Source: Selaginella moellendorffii (lineage: Eukaryota > Streptophyta > Lycopodiopsida > Selaginellales > Selaginellaceae). Taken from it: DNA of 64,000 bases. The notes beneath the pieces were generated by a model. It ran no database searches and was not told where the DNA came from. It saw nothing but the letters and a program-made list of their open reading frames with translations. The DNA is taken from contig NW_003314332.1 in assembly GCF_000143415.4 (NCBI RefSeq), positions 347,494-411,493 of the forward strand, in the 5' to 3' direction. A program made the position numbers and the translations under genes. This document shows positions 12,171 to 22,777 of the stretch, piece after piece (the first letter of the stretch is position 1; the number at the start of each line of letters is the position of its first letter).

Positions 12171-12668
12171 CATTTGTTAGAAGTTGTTGGGGAAGGCATT
12201 TTGGCTCCTAGCTTCGATGTTGAAGTTAGTATTTGCATCTAGCAATCATTGGTGATGATTGACTATCATCTAGGATAGTTTATTATCCTTGTCAAAAGGT
12301 TTTGCTTGATTATTGTTGATATAGAATGATTTGCCATTCTTCAGGATGCTGGATTCCTTATTAGACGATGATTATGTATCTCTTTCTTGATAGGATGATT
12401 GATGATCTTTCATGATGGTTAGTTATTCTTTTTGATGGCTTATGGCTTTTTGCAATACCACATGTTGTTTGTGGTTTACTCTGGTTTGGTCTCTTGGGTT
12501 TAAGACATCCGTAGGATGTTGCTGACACTTGCTTAGGCAACTTGACTTCCTTGGTGTTATTGGCTGGGATCTATCCGGATTGGCTAGTGCAATGGTTAAT
12601 ATGAACAAGTGTTTGTTTGCTTTGCAACATTCATTTTGTTTTGTTGATTGTTGCTCGAGTTAATTCTG
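12171..12668 (+). repeat. Inverted copy of internal segment 9560-10073
   Basis: Reads as the reverse complement of 9560-10073 with scattered substitutions, for example ATTTGTTAGAAGTTGTT at 12173 against its complement near 10060. It joins the start of the LTR fragment on the left without a polypurine tract or a primer-binding site, so it is a rearrangement and not an element in its normal order. Confidence 0.75.
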
Positions 12669-12689
12669 ATAGGTTGGGATGTTATTTCT

Positions 12690-13187
12690 TTAAAGACATT
12701 CCATATTTAGTAAGTTTCAAGCTTGTCCCAGAGACTAACTCTTGATACTAAGGGAGGCTTGGGGTGAAAGCCCAAAGCGTGTGTTCCTCAAGGGGGGGGG
12801 GGGGGGGATATGGGGGATTCCAAATGTATAGTAGGGATAGTGGGTAGGTCGGGCATGGCCCACCAACCTGAGGCATAATCTAACTCCCGCTTGTGTGCCT
12901 GTCCTTGTTCTGCATCCGGCTTGGGTCTAAGCCCAAGTTCCATTCCATGCTAGCTAGTGGAGTACCCATATCCTCACGTTAGGCCACCGGTATATCAAAA
13001 TAACGCCAGACTCCGTTTGGCTCCGTTTTGCGTGCTGGTCTTGGCATTGGGATGCTGGTTGTTCCAGGACTGTTGCAAGTCACTCCGGGCTCCTGTCCCT
13101 TCGTTCCTTGGGCTATATGCTCGGGAGTTGCTCCATGGTCCGGTTCCATCAGTCCTTGGCTTCACACTTGGGAGTTTGGCACTATTC
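12690..13187 (+). repeat. LTR right-half fragment, second copy
   Basis: Direct repeat of 11350-11842 beginning at CATTCCATATTTAG, with a G16 tract at 12792-12807 and the same end CTTGGGAGTTTGGCA. Beyond 13187 similarity to the other copies stops. Confidence 0.8.
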
Positions 13188-13609
13188 CTTCGTTCAGTGG
13201 CCCAAGGCCCTGAACCTCAGGTTCCACACCACATTCCTTTGGACACGTGGCATGTGACATGTGGCATTTATCACATGGCACAAAGAGGGTTTAGGTTTCG
13301 CTTCGTGGTGTTATCCTATGGTAAATCACCATAGGATAAAAGGTAAAAACCACGTGCGCTACAAAACTTCATCAAAGGATTAGGTTGACACGCCCAAGGA
13401 CTCCATTCTGATCCTTTAAAAATTATGCACATATAACAATTGAAACACTTTATACAAAGGGATAAAAAATAATTAACATCACACTGATGCCTCTTTTTAA
13501 TGTTCTTCTAGATTTTAGCCCATACATAAGAGAACTTTGATAGTTTTCTATCATTCCAAGAGGAAGGGATGATATGAAGTCCAAGTATACAGTTATGATG
13601 TTATATATT

Positions 13610-13740
13610 AATATTAACATAATGGGATTTTGATAGTTGTCAAGTTGGTTTCAATTTAGACCATATAATCTAGGGTTTTTGAGCTAATTGATATGCATAT
13701 TTTTGTATTCCATTTCCATATTTCATGCACTCATAATACA
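13610..13740 (+). repeat. Dispersed repeat shared with 25577-25700
   Basis: Both copies carry GATAG..GTTTCAAT.TAGACCA, AGGGTTTTTGAGCTA-type sequence and CCATTTCCATAT..CATGCACTCA in the same order. It is probably part of an LTR or solo repeat of another element family; the full unit is not defined. Confidence 0.5.
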
Positions 13741-13807
13741 TTTTGAAATTTTAAGTTTATTTCTGAATAAAATTCTTTTGTAAATTATAAATAATATATT
13801 ATATAAG

Positions 13808-13841
<34 letters not shown>

Positions 13842-13846
13842 TATAT
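13808..13846. repeat. (TA)n microsatellite
   Basis: About 38 bp of almost pure TA repeats with one internal TG. Confidence 0.85.
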
Positions 13847-15132
13847 TTTAGGAATTTATATTTGATATTTTTTTAAAAAAATTTATTTATTTAGTAATAT
13901 AAATAATAGTTTTGCAAAAATATTTAGAAAATATATTAATGTTATAAATTCTATCACAAAATTATTTTTAGATTTTTCTCATAAAACATAAAGTTTACAA
14001 TTTTAAATTTAAATGTAAAATAATTTTTATAAACTGAATCCATAAATGCACATGAATCCATAGTTTTGGTAGCATGCTTTTTTTTATAAACTTTTGAGAC
14101 TTATATTTGTTATCTATTTTGTTAAAATTTTACCATAGCTAGTAGTAGTGAATATACATTTTAATAAATATAGAGATACTAAATATATAATAGTTAACTA
14201 AACAATAAGAATTTAATATCATTTATAAATAAATAAAATTTATATTTGGACCACTATTATACATTTAATCCCATTATTTTTATCTTATATAAAATATATA
14301 TATAGTTTTTTCTAACTTTAGTTAAAGGATAATAAAGTATACACACTATATTGTATAAATTAATTTTTTTATAAATATTACTTTTATAATTCAAAACTCT
14401 TAAAACCATTAATATTTTATAACATGTGTTTGCTATCTTTTCGATAAATAATAAAGTTTTAAAACTATAATTTTATATTTATTATATGATTTCAAGTTTA
14501 GAGAAAAAATAAAAGAATTTTAGTATGTTTTTCAAATGAGGACGAGAACATTCTGAAATTATTTTATTTTCTAATATTAAAGCATACACTTGGTTTTACA
14601 CAAAACTCATTCATATATTTAGAACTACTTTTAGAAATATTTTTCTTTATTAATTTATTACATATTATTTAGTGATAAGAAATTACTTTAGACCACTTTC
14701 ATTCTACTTTTCACAAAATTAATTTAAACGAATCTTGACACCGAAAATGAATATTCGTACCTTTCTGTTTGGGTGTTGGGAATCGAACCAATAATAGAGC
14801 GTGGTAGAGTGTGGCGTGGTGCTTTTCTACGGCTGCCAGCTTGCCACCTGTCGCCATCCCCTTGTAACTAAACAACGCCGCCGGCGGGAACAGTCCGTCG
14901 CGCTCCCAACTTTAAAATGGCCGTCCCCTGTTCTTCGCTATTTTAGGGTTTATCGCGGGAAGTTTTAGCGCAGGGATTTCGTCACGAGCGCGCGCCTGAG
15001 AAGTAGCGCCTGGCATTGTGATCGCTGCATTCTTGTGGGGATCCTTGGCCGAAATTTCTGGTTCTTGCTCCAATCTTGCCTCGCTCCAAGAAAGGCCTCT
15101 TCTTTGTTCTCTTCTTCTTTCGAGCGCGAGCT

Positions 15133-15657
15133 ATGGCGTCTCCAGCGGATGCCAAGCGCACAGGCAAGGTCAAGTGGTTCAATGTCACCAAGGGATTCGG
15201 CTTCATCACGCCCGACGATGGAAGCGAGGAGCTCTTCGTCCACCAATCGGCGATCTTCGCCGAGGGCTTCCGGTCGCTGCGCGAGGGTGAGATCGTGGAG
15301 TTCAGCGTAGAGCAAGGCGAGGATCAGCGCATGCGAGCGGCGGATGTCACGGGCCCTGACGGCAGCCACGTCCAGGGAGCTCCATCCAGCTTTGGATCTC
15401 GCGGAGGAGGAGGAGGAGGGCGCGGCGGTGTTGGCGGCGGCGGACCTCCACGCGGCGGTCCTCGTGGCGGAGGCCGCGCTGGTGGCTATGGTGGTGGCGG
15501 CGGCGGCTATGGCGGCGGAGGCGGAGGAGGATACTCGAGAGGTCGTGGCCGCGCTGGTGGAGGAGATAATCCCATCGTCTGCTACAATTGCAATGAAGCT
15601 GGGCACGTCTCGCGGGATTGCAAGTACCAGCAGGAAGGGGGCGGCGGCGGCGGCGGC
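15133..15657 (+). CDS. Cold-shock-domain / glycine-rich / CCHC zinc-knuckle protein (3' end lost in assembly gap)
   Basis: Likely a nucleic-acid chaperone of the plant CSP/GRP2 type that melts RNA secondary structure. From the ATG at 15133 (MASPADAK..) a cold-shock domain spans about residues 8-72, with RNP1-like KGFGFI and RNP2-like LFVHQS. It is followed by a Gly/Arg-rich linker and one CCHC knuckle ([14 protein letters not shown], about 150-163). An in-frame ATG 57 bases upstream exists, but the downstream one begins exactly at the conserved family N-terminus. The frame runs into 178 N at 15658 while still Gly-rich, so further knuckles may be missing; plant members usually carry two to seven. 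Sequence after the gap (15836 onward) looks like a 3' end, but its frame relation is unknown because N runs need not be true size. No intron is seen before the gap. Confidence 0.9.
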
Positions 15658-15835
15658 NNNNNNNNNNNNNNNNNNNNNNNNNNNNNNNNNNNNNNNNNNN
15701 NNNNNNNNNNNNNNNNNNNNNNNNNNNNNNNNNNNNNNNNNNNNNNNNNNNNNNNNNNNNNNNNNNNNNNNNNNNNNNNNNNNNNNNNNNNNNNNNNNNN
15801 NNNNNNNNNNNNNNNNNNNNNNNNNNNNNNNNNNN
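15658..15835. other. Assembly gap (178 N)
   Basis: Run of undetermined bases in the Gly-repeat part of the cold-shock gene. GGCGGC simple repeats directly before it suggest that the gap was caused by the repeat. Confidence 0.99.
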
Positions 15836-15989
15836 TGGTTTGTGCCTTCTCAGCTAGATCTCTCTCCCGGGAGAGAAGACGCAAGCTTCCCTTCTGGGAT
15901 TGATCGATCGATTCTCCCTCTTTCCTCTCCTTTCTCTTTCGACACGATCCAGCATCCAAGGCCCCGTCCTATCGATCGTCCGTGAGCTT

Positions 15990-17175
15990 GGAAAAAAGAA
16001 TTTCTCAAAAACATTATCTCAATGGAATCGACAATCCTCCTCTCCTCCCCAGTCCATCCCCATTTTTGTGATGAACAACAAAGACCCAAAAATGGATGGG
16101 TCCAACGACCCAAAAGATTGGATTGGATTGGATGGACTCTCGTTTTCTATAATATCTGTGTTGCTTGTGGCTCTGGAGTTTCCTTGGCTGCGAATTCTCT
16201 CGCGAAATGGACGGCTGGATGCGACCATTGACCCTAATCCACCATCGCTCCTTTATAAATGTTACAAGGTATAGGTGGACCAATGACCAGGCGAAAAGAA
16301 GTTTGCCACCGCGAAAAACAAACAAACGCTTCCCTCATCCCCAGGAGCCCTAGAATCGAAATCCAGTGGCACCGATCTCTCCAAGTTGGCGGACGAATCT
16401 CGCGAAAACCCCCAAAAACACTTGAAAATTTGGAACTAATGTGGCGCCAAACTAACAAGCCAACACACACACTTGGGCTGACTTTGGCGGACGGTACAAA
16501 ATTACTTGCCACCCGTCCTAGGGTTATAAGTAGACCGGTTAAACTAACAAAATATCTCGGGTAAAAGGTGCGCGCGCATTTTCGTTGTCACCTCACCACC
16601 TAACAAAGGGAGGATAATATGCGTTTGACCTCTAAGAGAAAAATGCTGCGAGGTTTCGTGTTTGAAATGAATTGCTAGATGCCGATGGAATCAATCAAAA
16701 CCCACAGTAACTTACACACGTGAAAATCTCGTGTGCGAGAGATTTTTTTATAGTAAGTTAAGTTAAGCTGCGCGGTAATAACTCTAAGGATCCGGATTTG
16801 TTAGCGCAAATCTTACCGTTTTTCCAAGAAAAACTACGGGGGAATATTCACAGCAGCATCGTATAAATGCGGTGTTAGGGTTTATGCTCCAAACGCTGAT
16901 GCTTATCGAGTCGAGGCAAGAAAGAGGGAGAGATTGCTGCTGCTCCCCCGCAAGAATCCCCAATCTTGAGCAAATTCTAGCCCGGCGCCAGGGTTTTGAG
17001 GGGGATTGAAGATGAGAAGCGGCTGTGTGGCAGGCCGCGCTCCAGGGTTTCGTCTGGCAGGGCCTTGGCGATCGTCCTCACCAGAGAGAGGAGAGGAATC
17101 CATGGAGGTAATCTCCATTCTTAGTCCTAGCCGACCGGATTATCCATAGCGCCATAGCTTTGGAGGGATTTAGGA
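15990..17175 (+). promoter_or_regulatory. Intergenic region with the likely promoter and 5' UTR of the histidine-kinase gene
   Basis: No convincing ORF. A TATA-like CGTATAAATGC lies at about 16859-16869, followed by TTAGGGTTTATG, a common plant 5'-UTR motif, about 300 bp before the kinase ATG at 17176. The rest is unremarkable. Confidence 0.4.
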
Positions 17176-19631
17176 ATGTGCAAGGACGACATGGATGATG
17201 ACGGCACAGGTTCACGGAAGAAGCCGGAGCTTGGAGCATTTCTGAGGAAGAAATCTAGCAAGGCGGAGAGTGGTGCCAAAAATCGGAGCCCTCGCTCAGG
17301 GGATTCATCAGATGAGGATTGGCTGCGCCATCCACTGCTGCCACCGCAGCTCAAGAGAAGCTTTGGGGGCAGCTATCTCTGCGACAGTTTGAAGGATTTT
17401 AGCTGGAGGAGGCAAAAATGGCAGGTTCTTAGCGTCTGTGGATCCCTGGCAGTGCTGTTCTTCCTGGCTCTTGTGCTGGAGACTTTCAAGGACAGTGCCA
17501 ACTTCTCGATGGCACGGGCCCTTTTGTGGCTCCTTTGCGTTCTTCTCTCGCTGCTGCTGCTCTACTTTCTCTGCTGCGATTACGATGGCAGCAGGATTGT
17601 GTGTCAGGCACTCTTTCCTCTCGTCATTCTCTTGGCCTGCGCTGCGTGGTACGTGCCCAAGGTGGTGTGCGCTGTGAGAGACGATTCAGCTCGTTGCAAG
17701 CTTCTGGATCCTCTGCCTGTGTTTCTTGTGAGCAGTCTTCCTCTTTTGCTTCTGAGCGCTCCCGTCATGGCTCTGCGCGTTGCGTGCGCTTTGGCCGGTT
17801 TGGTCCTTTTGGTCTTTCTTTCTTTCGCTGTTTACTCCTCGAGAGATTTGGAGTTCATCTCTAGTGCTCCCTGGGTTTTGTCTCCGTTCGTCTTCCTGTC
17901 GAGCGTGCTGGTGAGCTACCATGGATGGCGGTCAGAGAAAGAACTCTTTGCTTTGGCTTGCTCTCTCAAGAAGGCTGTGTCATGTTCGCGGCTGAACACG
18001 CGCGAGGTACAGGCGGAGCTGAGAAATGTGAAAAAGGATAGCTCGGAGAGGATTGCGAAGATGAGGCAGTTCATCAGCTACATCTTTCATGAAATTCGAG
18101 GTACGCTCCCGCAGAGTTTTGCTGCTTCGACTCATCGAAAATGTGTGCATGCAGTTCCATTTAACGCTGTAGTCCTGGGAATTGGCCACCTTTTGGCAAC
18201 CAACGTGTCAGAAGAGCAGCAAGAGGTTCTAAATATGATGGATTCATCGTCCTCGTCTATGATCCGGATCCTCAACGATGTTCTTGATATGGGTATGTTT
18301 TGTATTTACCTGAGCAGTGCTCACTGGTCGGTTTTTTGCAGGGAAGATAGAGTCCGGCAAATTGCAGCTTGAAAAACAGCCGTTTAATCTGGCAGAGCTT
18401 GTCAGCTCGTTGATATGGGCTTTCAAAGACACGTTAGAATCAAAGGGCCTCGAGTTTTCTCTTTGCGTGGATGACTGTACAAAGGAATTCCTTTCCACGC
18501 ACGACCTTGTTGGTGACAAGCACAGGATTAGACAGGTGAGAATTTCCTTGCCAGTTGATGCTCGCGTGGCTCACTTCACTGCACTGCTTAGGTGTTGGCC
18601 AACTATCTGTCAAATGCTACAAAGTTCACTCCCCGCGGTGGTAGAGTGAAGCTTCACGTTGTCTGGAACAGAACAAAACAGGACGGCTCTGGGGATGTAC
18701 CCGCTGACTCCCCCGCTTCTCATGCCAAGCAAGAACTCTCGGAACTAAGCAAGAAACGGTGCGTTGCAAGCGTGACGGTTTCAGTAGAGGACACAGGTAT
18801 CGGGATCAGCAAAGAAGATCAAGTGAGGTTATTCGAGCCGTATATACAAGTTCATACCGGATCCACACAATCCCAAGGCGGTACGGGCCTTGGCCTGTCC
18901 TTCGCAAAGAGGTACTACGGTTTCTTTCTATTCATTGTTTTGCGTATACTCAGTAAACTTTGCAGGATTGTGGAACTCGCAGGAGGAAAGATTGGCGTGT
19001 TCTCGGACACGGGCAGAGGCAGTGTTTTCTCCTTCACAATCCCGTTCGAAGTTGCCGGCACGGTTTCAATCGAGGGAAAGGCAGCCGAGGAAGTGCTGGT
19101 GAATCCATTCGACCTTCCGGAGGAGAGCCGCGTGGAAACCGGCGTCGTGGCGGCGAGCGGTGGTTTGTCGAGCTCCCAGCAGCCACCACGGCCGACTCCA
19201 AAGGTTTTGATCGTGGAGGACAACCAGGTGAACAGGCGGATACTGAAAAAGCTCCTCGCCAGCTTCAACATCGAGAGCGATGCCGCGGAGGACGGGCTCC
19301 AGGCGGTGGATATGTGCCGCAGCGGTGCGCAGTACGACATGATACTGATTGACAAGGAGATGCCTGTGATGGACGGGCACGAGGTACGAGCTCTCGAATG
19401 CAATGTCAACGCGATGGAATCTCACGCTGTTTGGGTGGTGTGCTGTTGCTCCAGGCTACGCGAGAGATACGCGCGATGGGTGTCAAGACAACGATCGTCG
19501 GGCTCACGGGAAATGCTCTCGACAGCGATCGCAACCAGTTTCTTGCGGCCGGGGTGAACGATTTCTTCACGAAACCGTTGTCGCGGCACCAGCTGCTGAG
19601 ACTCTTGGAGGCTCACGGACTAGTCCGATGA
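17176..19631 (+). CDS. Membrane-bound hybrid sensor histidine kinase
   Basis: Six exons: 17176-18100, 18155-18292, 18342-18535, 18592-18911, 18966-19383, 19455-19631, giving 723 aa. Introns are 49-71 bp. An acidic, Ser-rich N-terminus (about 80 aa) precedes about six hydrophobic segments (about 82-102, 113-133, 142-166, 180-200, 202-220, 229-247). Then come a short helix, the HisKA H-box with the phospho-acceptor in HEIRVPFN (His about 305), HATPase_c (NYLSNATKF N-box, DTGIGI, GTGLGLSFAKR) and a C-terminal receiver (VEDN, phospho-Asp in MILIDKEMPVMDG, Lys in FTKPL). All catalytic residues are present. It should autophosphorylate and pass phosphate to its receiver and on to HPt proteins. No CHASE, GAF or ethylene-binding motif is seen, so it is neither a canonical cytokinin nor an ethylene receptor. 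The HEIRVPFN box differs from the usual HE(I/M)RTPLN. The ligand is unknown. Confidence 0.9.
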
Positions 19632-19926
19632 TTGTGACGAAACGAGACGACACGATCGACGTGAGAGCAAGGGAGACGGAGAAAAAGAGGAGATCTACTG
19701 TTCTTGGTCTCTCTCGTTTTTTTCTTCTTCTCCCATTCTTTGCGTGGTTGGATCCATCCTTTCAGGATTCTTGGGTGCTTTGTATTATAGACCGATTCAT
19801 TGGAGAAAACAAAGTATAGGCGATTTGTAGAAAAAGTCCTTGCAAGAAAAGGAAAAGGTCCCCAAATAACTTGCCAAATATTTAGGGTTCTAAGTTAAGG
19901 TAGGAGGAGGAAAGGAGGAAAGGAGG

Positions 19927-20650
19927 ATGTTTCTAGTGGATTGGTTCTATGGCGTCTTAGCGAGCCTAGGGCTGTGGCAGAAGGAGGGCAAGATCTTGTT
20001 CCTAGGGCTCGACAACGCCGGCAAGACGACGCTGCTACACATGCTCAAGGACGAGGTAAGCGAATTTCTTGGAATTTCCTCCCCTAGGTCATGGATCTGG
20101 GGATTGCGCCTGCGCAGAGACTCGTCCAGCACCAGCCGACGCAGTACCCGACCTCGGAGGAGCTGAGCATAGGCAAGATCAAGTTCAAAGCGTTTGATCT
20201 GGGCGGTCACCAGATCGCTCGTCGCGTCTGGAAGGACTACTACGCCAAGGTTTGTGGGAAAGATTCTCCTTTCTTCTTTGTTTTTGGGTGAAAACTATAG
20301 CACTAATTTTTCTCTCTTTTTTTTGGCTATACAAGGTTGATGGCATCGTCTACTTAGTGGACGACGCTGACAAGGAGAGATTTCCCGAGGCAAAGAAGGA
20401 GCTCGACGCTCTCCTCGCGGACGATTCTCTCTCGCAGGTCCCTTTCCTGGTCCTGGGAAACAAGATCGACATTCCTTACGCAGCGTCCGAGGAGGAGCTC
20501 CGCTGGTTCTTGGGTCTAAGCCACACCACTGGCAAAGGCAAGGCGGACCTCAACAGTAACGTCCGCCCCATCGAGGTCTTCATGTGTAGCATCGTCCGGA
20601 AGATGGGTTATGGCGAAGGCTTCAGGTGGCTGTCTCAGTACATCAAGTGA
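19927..20650 (+). CDS. SAR1: SAR1-type small GTPase (COPII coat assembly)
   Basis: Three exons, 19927-20055, 20118-20249 and 20336-20650, encode 191 aa, the normal SAR1 length. The N-terminus [11 protein letters not shown] is the amphipathic SAR1 helix. GTP-binding motifs are complete: GLDNAGKTT (G1), the switch I Thr in [13 protein letters not shown] (G3, with His replacing the Gln of ARF and Ras as is normal for SAR1) and NKID (G4). SAR1 is activated by SEC12 at the ER and recruits SEC23/24 and SEC13/31 for ER-to-Golgi vesicles. It lies 295 bp after the histidine kinase on the same strand, and is convergent with the GASA gene. Confidence 0.97.
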
Positions 20651-21167
20651 GAGCTGCCTGGTTTGTAAGTCTCGATCGCTCGACTTTATACATTTGATCT
20701 CATCTTCCTCTTTATCGTTTTTGGTTCTCGCTTTCCATTCACTACTAACTTTGGTCATTCTCTTTCGCATTGTGTGTACTGGCTGGCTCTGTCCTAAAGT
20801 GGTTCTATTCTGGAAGATTGTTTTTTCAGGACAGGACACGCATAGGCATCGGGACAAATGGCGACCGTCTTCGATTGAAGAGGTTTGTGATTTCTTTTTA
20901 TAACTTCGCTTTGTTTTCCTGAAGTTGAGAGTAGAAGGGACAGGGGTCTTGTCTTAAAGAGTTAAAAATCAAGCTCGGCTGTCAACTGGTTGGTAGCGGC
21001 TGGCTTTGTTTGAACAGACTGTGATCGCTTGAGATTTGATGACCAGCATGACGCAACGTGATGTGGATGACAATCTGGCAAGCTTGCGACCAGGTAAATT
21101 TAGTGCTCCAAGCTTTTGCTTTTTCTAAAAGTTTTTCGTTGCAGCAGCTCAGTAAGAGTCACCACTG

Positions 21168-21227
<60 letters not shown>

Positions 21228-21513
21228 AGCCCAGAAGAGCTTCGCAAATACACTACGTGGGTGAGGCATTTATGCATTGAAGTGAAGCTTCGCTTCTCTA
21301 ACCCGGCTGCTTGCGTCAGATACATGATTGGAGAGAACTGTCGACATTGATTGAGCAAGGCGTGGTCTTTAGATCAACTTACAAGTGTGTACAGAAGCCA
21401 AGCATTATTGTTTCAACAAGCAGCACCAGAAACTATAATAGCAAGAAGCACTCGGAGAAGAAACTTTACGAGAAGCCAGAAGCCAGAGAGGCACGGGCAG
21501 AGCAGTGACGGGC
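20651..21513. other. Shared 3' region of SAR1 and the GASA gene
   Basis: Convergent intergenic space without a credible ORF. It holds the SAR1 3' UTR and a long GA microsatellite. Confidence 0.6.
21171..21225. repeat. (GA)n microsatellite, about 55 bp
   Basis: Pure GA dinucleotide run between the 3' ends of SAR1 and the GASA gene. Confidence 0.97.
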
Positions 21514-22071
21514 TCACGGGCACTTGTGTCCGCCTCTCGAGTTCTTCATCTCGTTGTAGCAGGGGCAGACCTCTCGGTTCCCAGCAGTTCCCGGTGGCAC
21601 GCATTGGCATTTCCCGCAGCAGATGTTACAGTACTTGAGGCAGCGCTTGTGAAGGCCCGCCTTGGAGCAGCGGTAGTCGCAGGCAGCCGCGCAATCTATA
21701 AGAAGAGAGGGGGTTGGATACATCAAAACTCTGGACACAATGAGAAGAAGAGGAGGAGTTCAAAGTCTTCTCACTTAGATATGGAGACCTGTTCTTGGAG
21801 CCGACCAAAGCACCTTGCTTCTGCAAGACAAGTCACACAGAAAACTTTCAAGCCTCGCGACGAGAGATGGAATGGAGATGAGAGAGCATCCAACCTCGGT
21901 TTGCTCCAGTTGCTCGGTAGCACCAGCAGCAGCAATCTAGAATCAAAACGAAGACACAGAGTTACAAGCTTGGCCGGGAAATCGCAAAAGGAAGAACAAC
22001 GAAGGAACCACCTCGAGGCAAACGAGCGTCGCGATGAAGATAGCGAGGAGCAGCATTTGATACTTGGCCAT
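21514..22071 (-). CDS. GASA/snakin cysteine-rich secreted peptide
   Basis: Best model, minus strand: exons 22071-22012, 21936-21895, 21820-21789 and 21730-21514, giving 116 aa. The start [20 protein letters not shown] is a signal peptide. The C-terminus has the full 12-cysteine GASA pattern, from [10 protein letters not shown] through [15 protein letters not shown] to the terminal GGHKCP. Family members are secreted, disulfide-rich, gibberellin-responsive or antimicrobial peptides. The last acceptor is uncertain: TTATAG at 21696-21701 is a strong site, but using it breaks the frame with the preceding exon, while TGTCCAG just above 21730 keeps it. The gene is divergent from the pectate-lyase gene (706 bp apart). 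Family is certain; the middle exons are less so. Confidence 0.85.
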
Positions 22072-22777
22072 CGCCCAAGAGCTTTCAAGGATATTGGGAA
22101 AGAGAGACGAAGAAGACGAAGAGAGACGTTCGTGTTGTGCTTCGAATTTGAGCTCTCCCCCCACAATATATACCTGATTTTTGGCGCATACACACCACCA
22201 CATACTATTACAGCTGTACAATACAGTCTCGGAGATGGTATCGGGTACGTACATGTATGCCAATGCAAGCTGGCCAGGATCCGCTCCTTCGCAGGACCTT
22301 CGATTAGCAAACATCGAGGGTTCGACTCCCGCCACCTCCGCGATAATCCACGCCCTAAAAGTTTGTTGATCGAATCAAACAAGGGCGTGGCGTGCTCGAA
22401 AGAAAATGTAAGTGGCTTGGGGTGTGTGCACGGCCAAGATATTCCGATTCGATCCGGTGCCAGCCTTTTTTTTTTTTCCCGGGCTCCTTTTAACTTTGAC
22501 AAAGCGCGCGAAAGTGCTGTCCGTACGGTGCGATGATGGGTGTTCTGTTTCTTGCCAGCCTGCCGCGACGGCAAGCTCGACTCGTGTCACGGGCCATGGC
22601 CGGTGACCTAATTTCTCCGACCTAATTCTCAAACTCTGGCCTAAACGTAAGTATTGACTGAGTCGCTCCGTCTCCCAATGTGCCAAGAACTCTCTCGTTT
22701 CTCGGTACGTAACTCTTTCATGGGTCGTACAAAAGGCGCCTGGAAGAAACCTGAGCTCGAGAAATTGTTTAGAAAAG
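22072..22777. promoter_or_regulatory. Divergent intergenic region between the GASA and pectate-lyase genes
   Basis: No credible ORF. It must hold the promoters of both genes. A tRNA-like B-box (GGTTCGACTCC, near 22320) is present without a matching cloverleaf. Confidence 0.45.

Larger units (their letters stand above)
13188..14760. other. AT-rich intergenic stretch
   Basis: After the LTR fragment there is GC-richer unique sequence to about 13400, then very AT-rich DNA with no coding potential. A segment at about 13610-13740 is related to 25577-25700, and a TA microsatellite lies at 13808-13846. The boundary to genic DNA is sharp at about 14760. Confidence 0.6.

Noticed and set aside
14735-14830. 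Minus-strand GGTTCGATTCCC, resembling a tRNA T-arm
   Set aside because: T-stem has mismatches, and the only box-A-like sequence nearby is on the opposite strand.
15582-15959. ORFs running through the N gap
   Set aside because: Open only because N codons hide stops.
22230-22350. tRNA-like B-box (GGTTCGACTCC) with a box-A-like TGGCCAGGATC upstream
   Set aside because: No acceptor stem pairs correctly, the distance does not fit, and no anticodon arm can be drawn.
21505-22574. Large overlapping ORFs on both strands over the GASA gene
   Set aside because: They cross the GASA introns and exons in wrong frames; the 12-Cys pattern on the minus strand decides the real gene.
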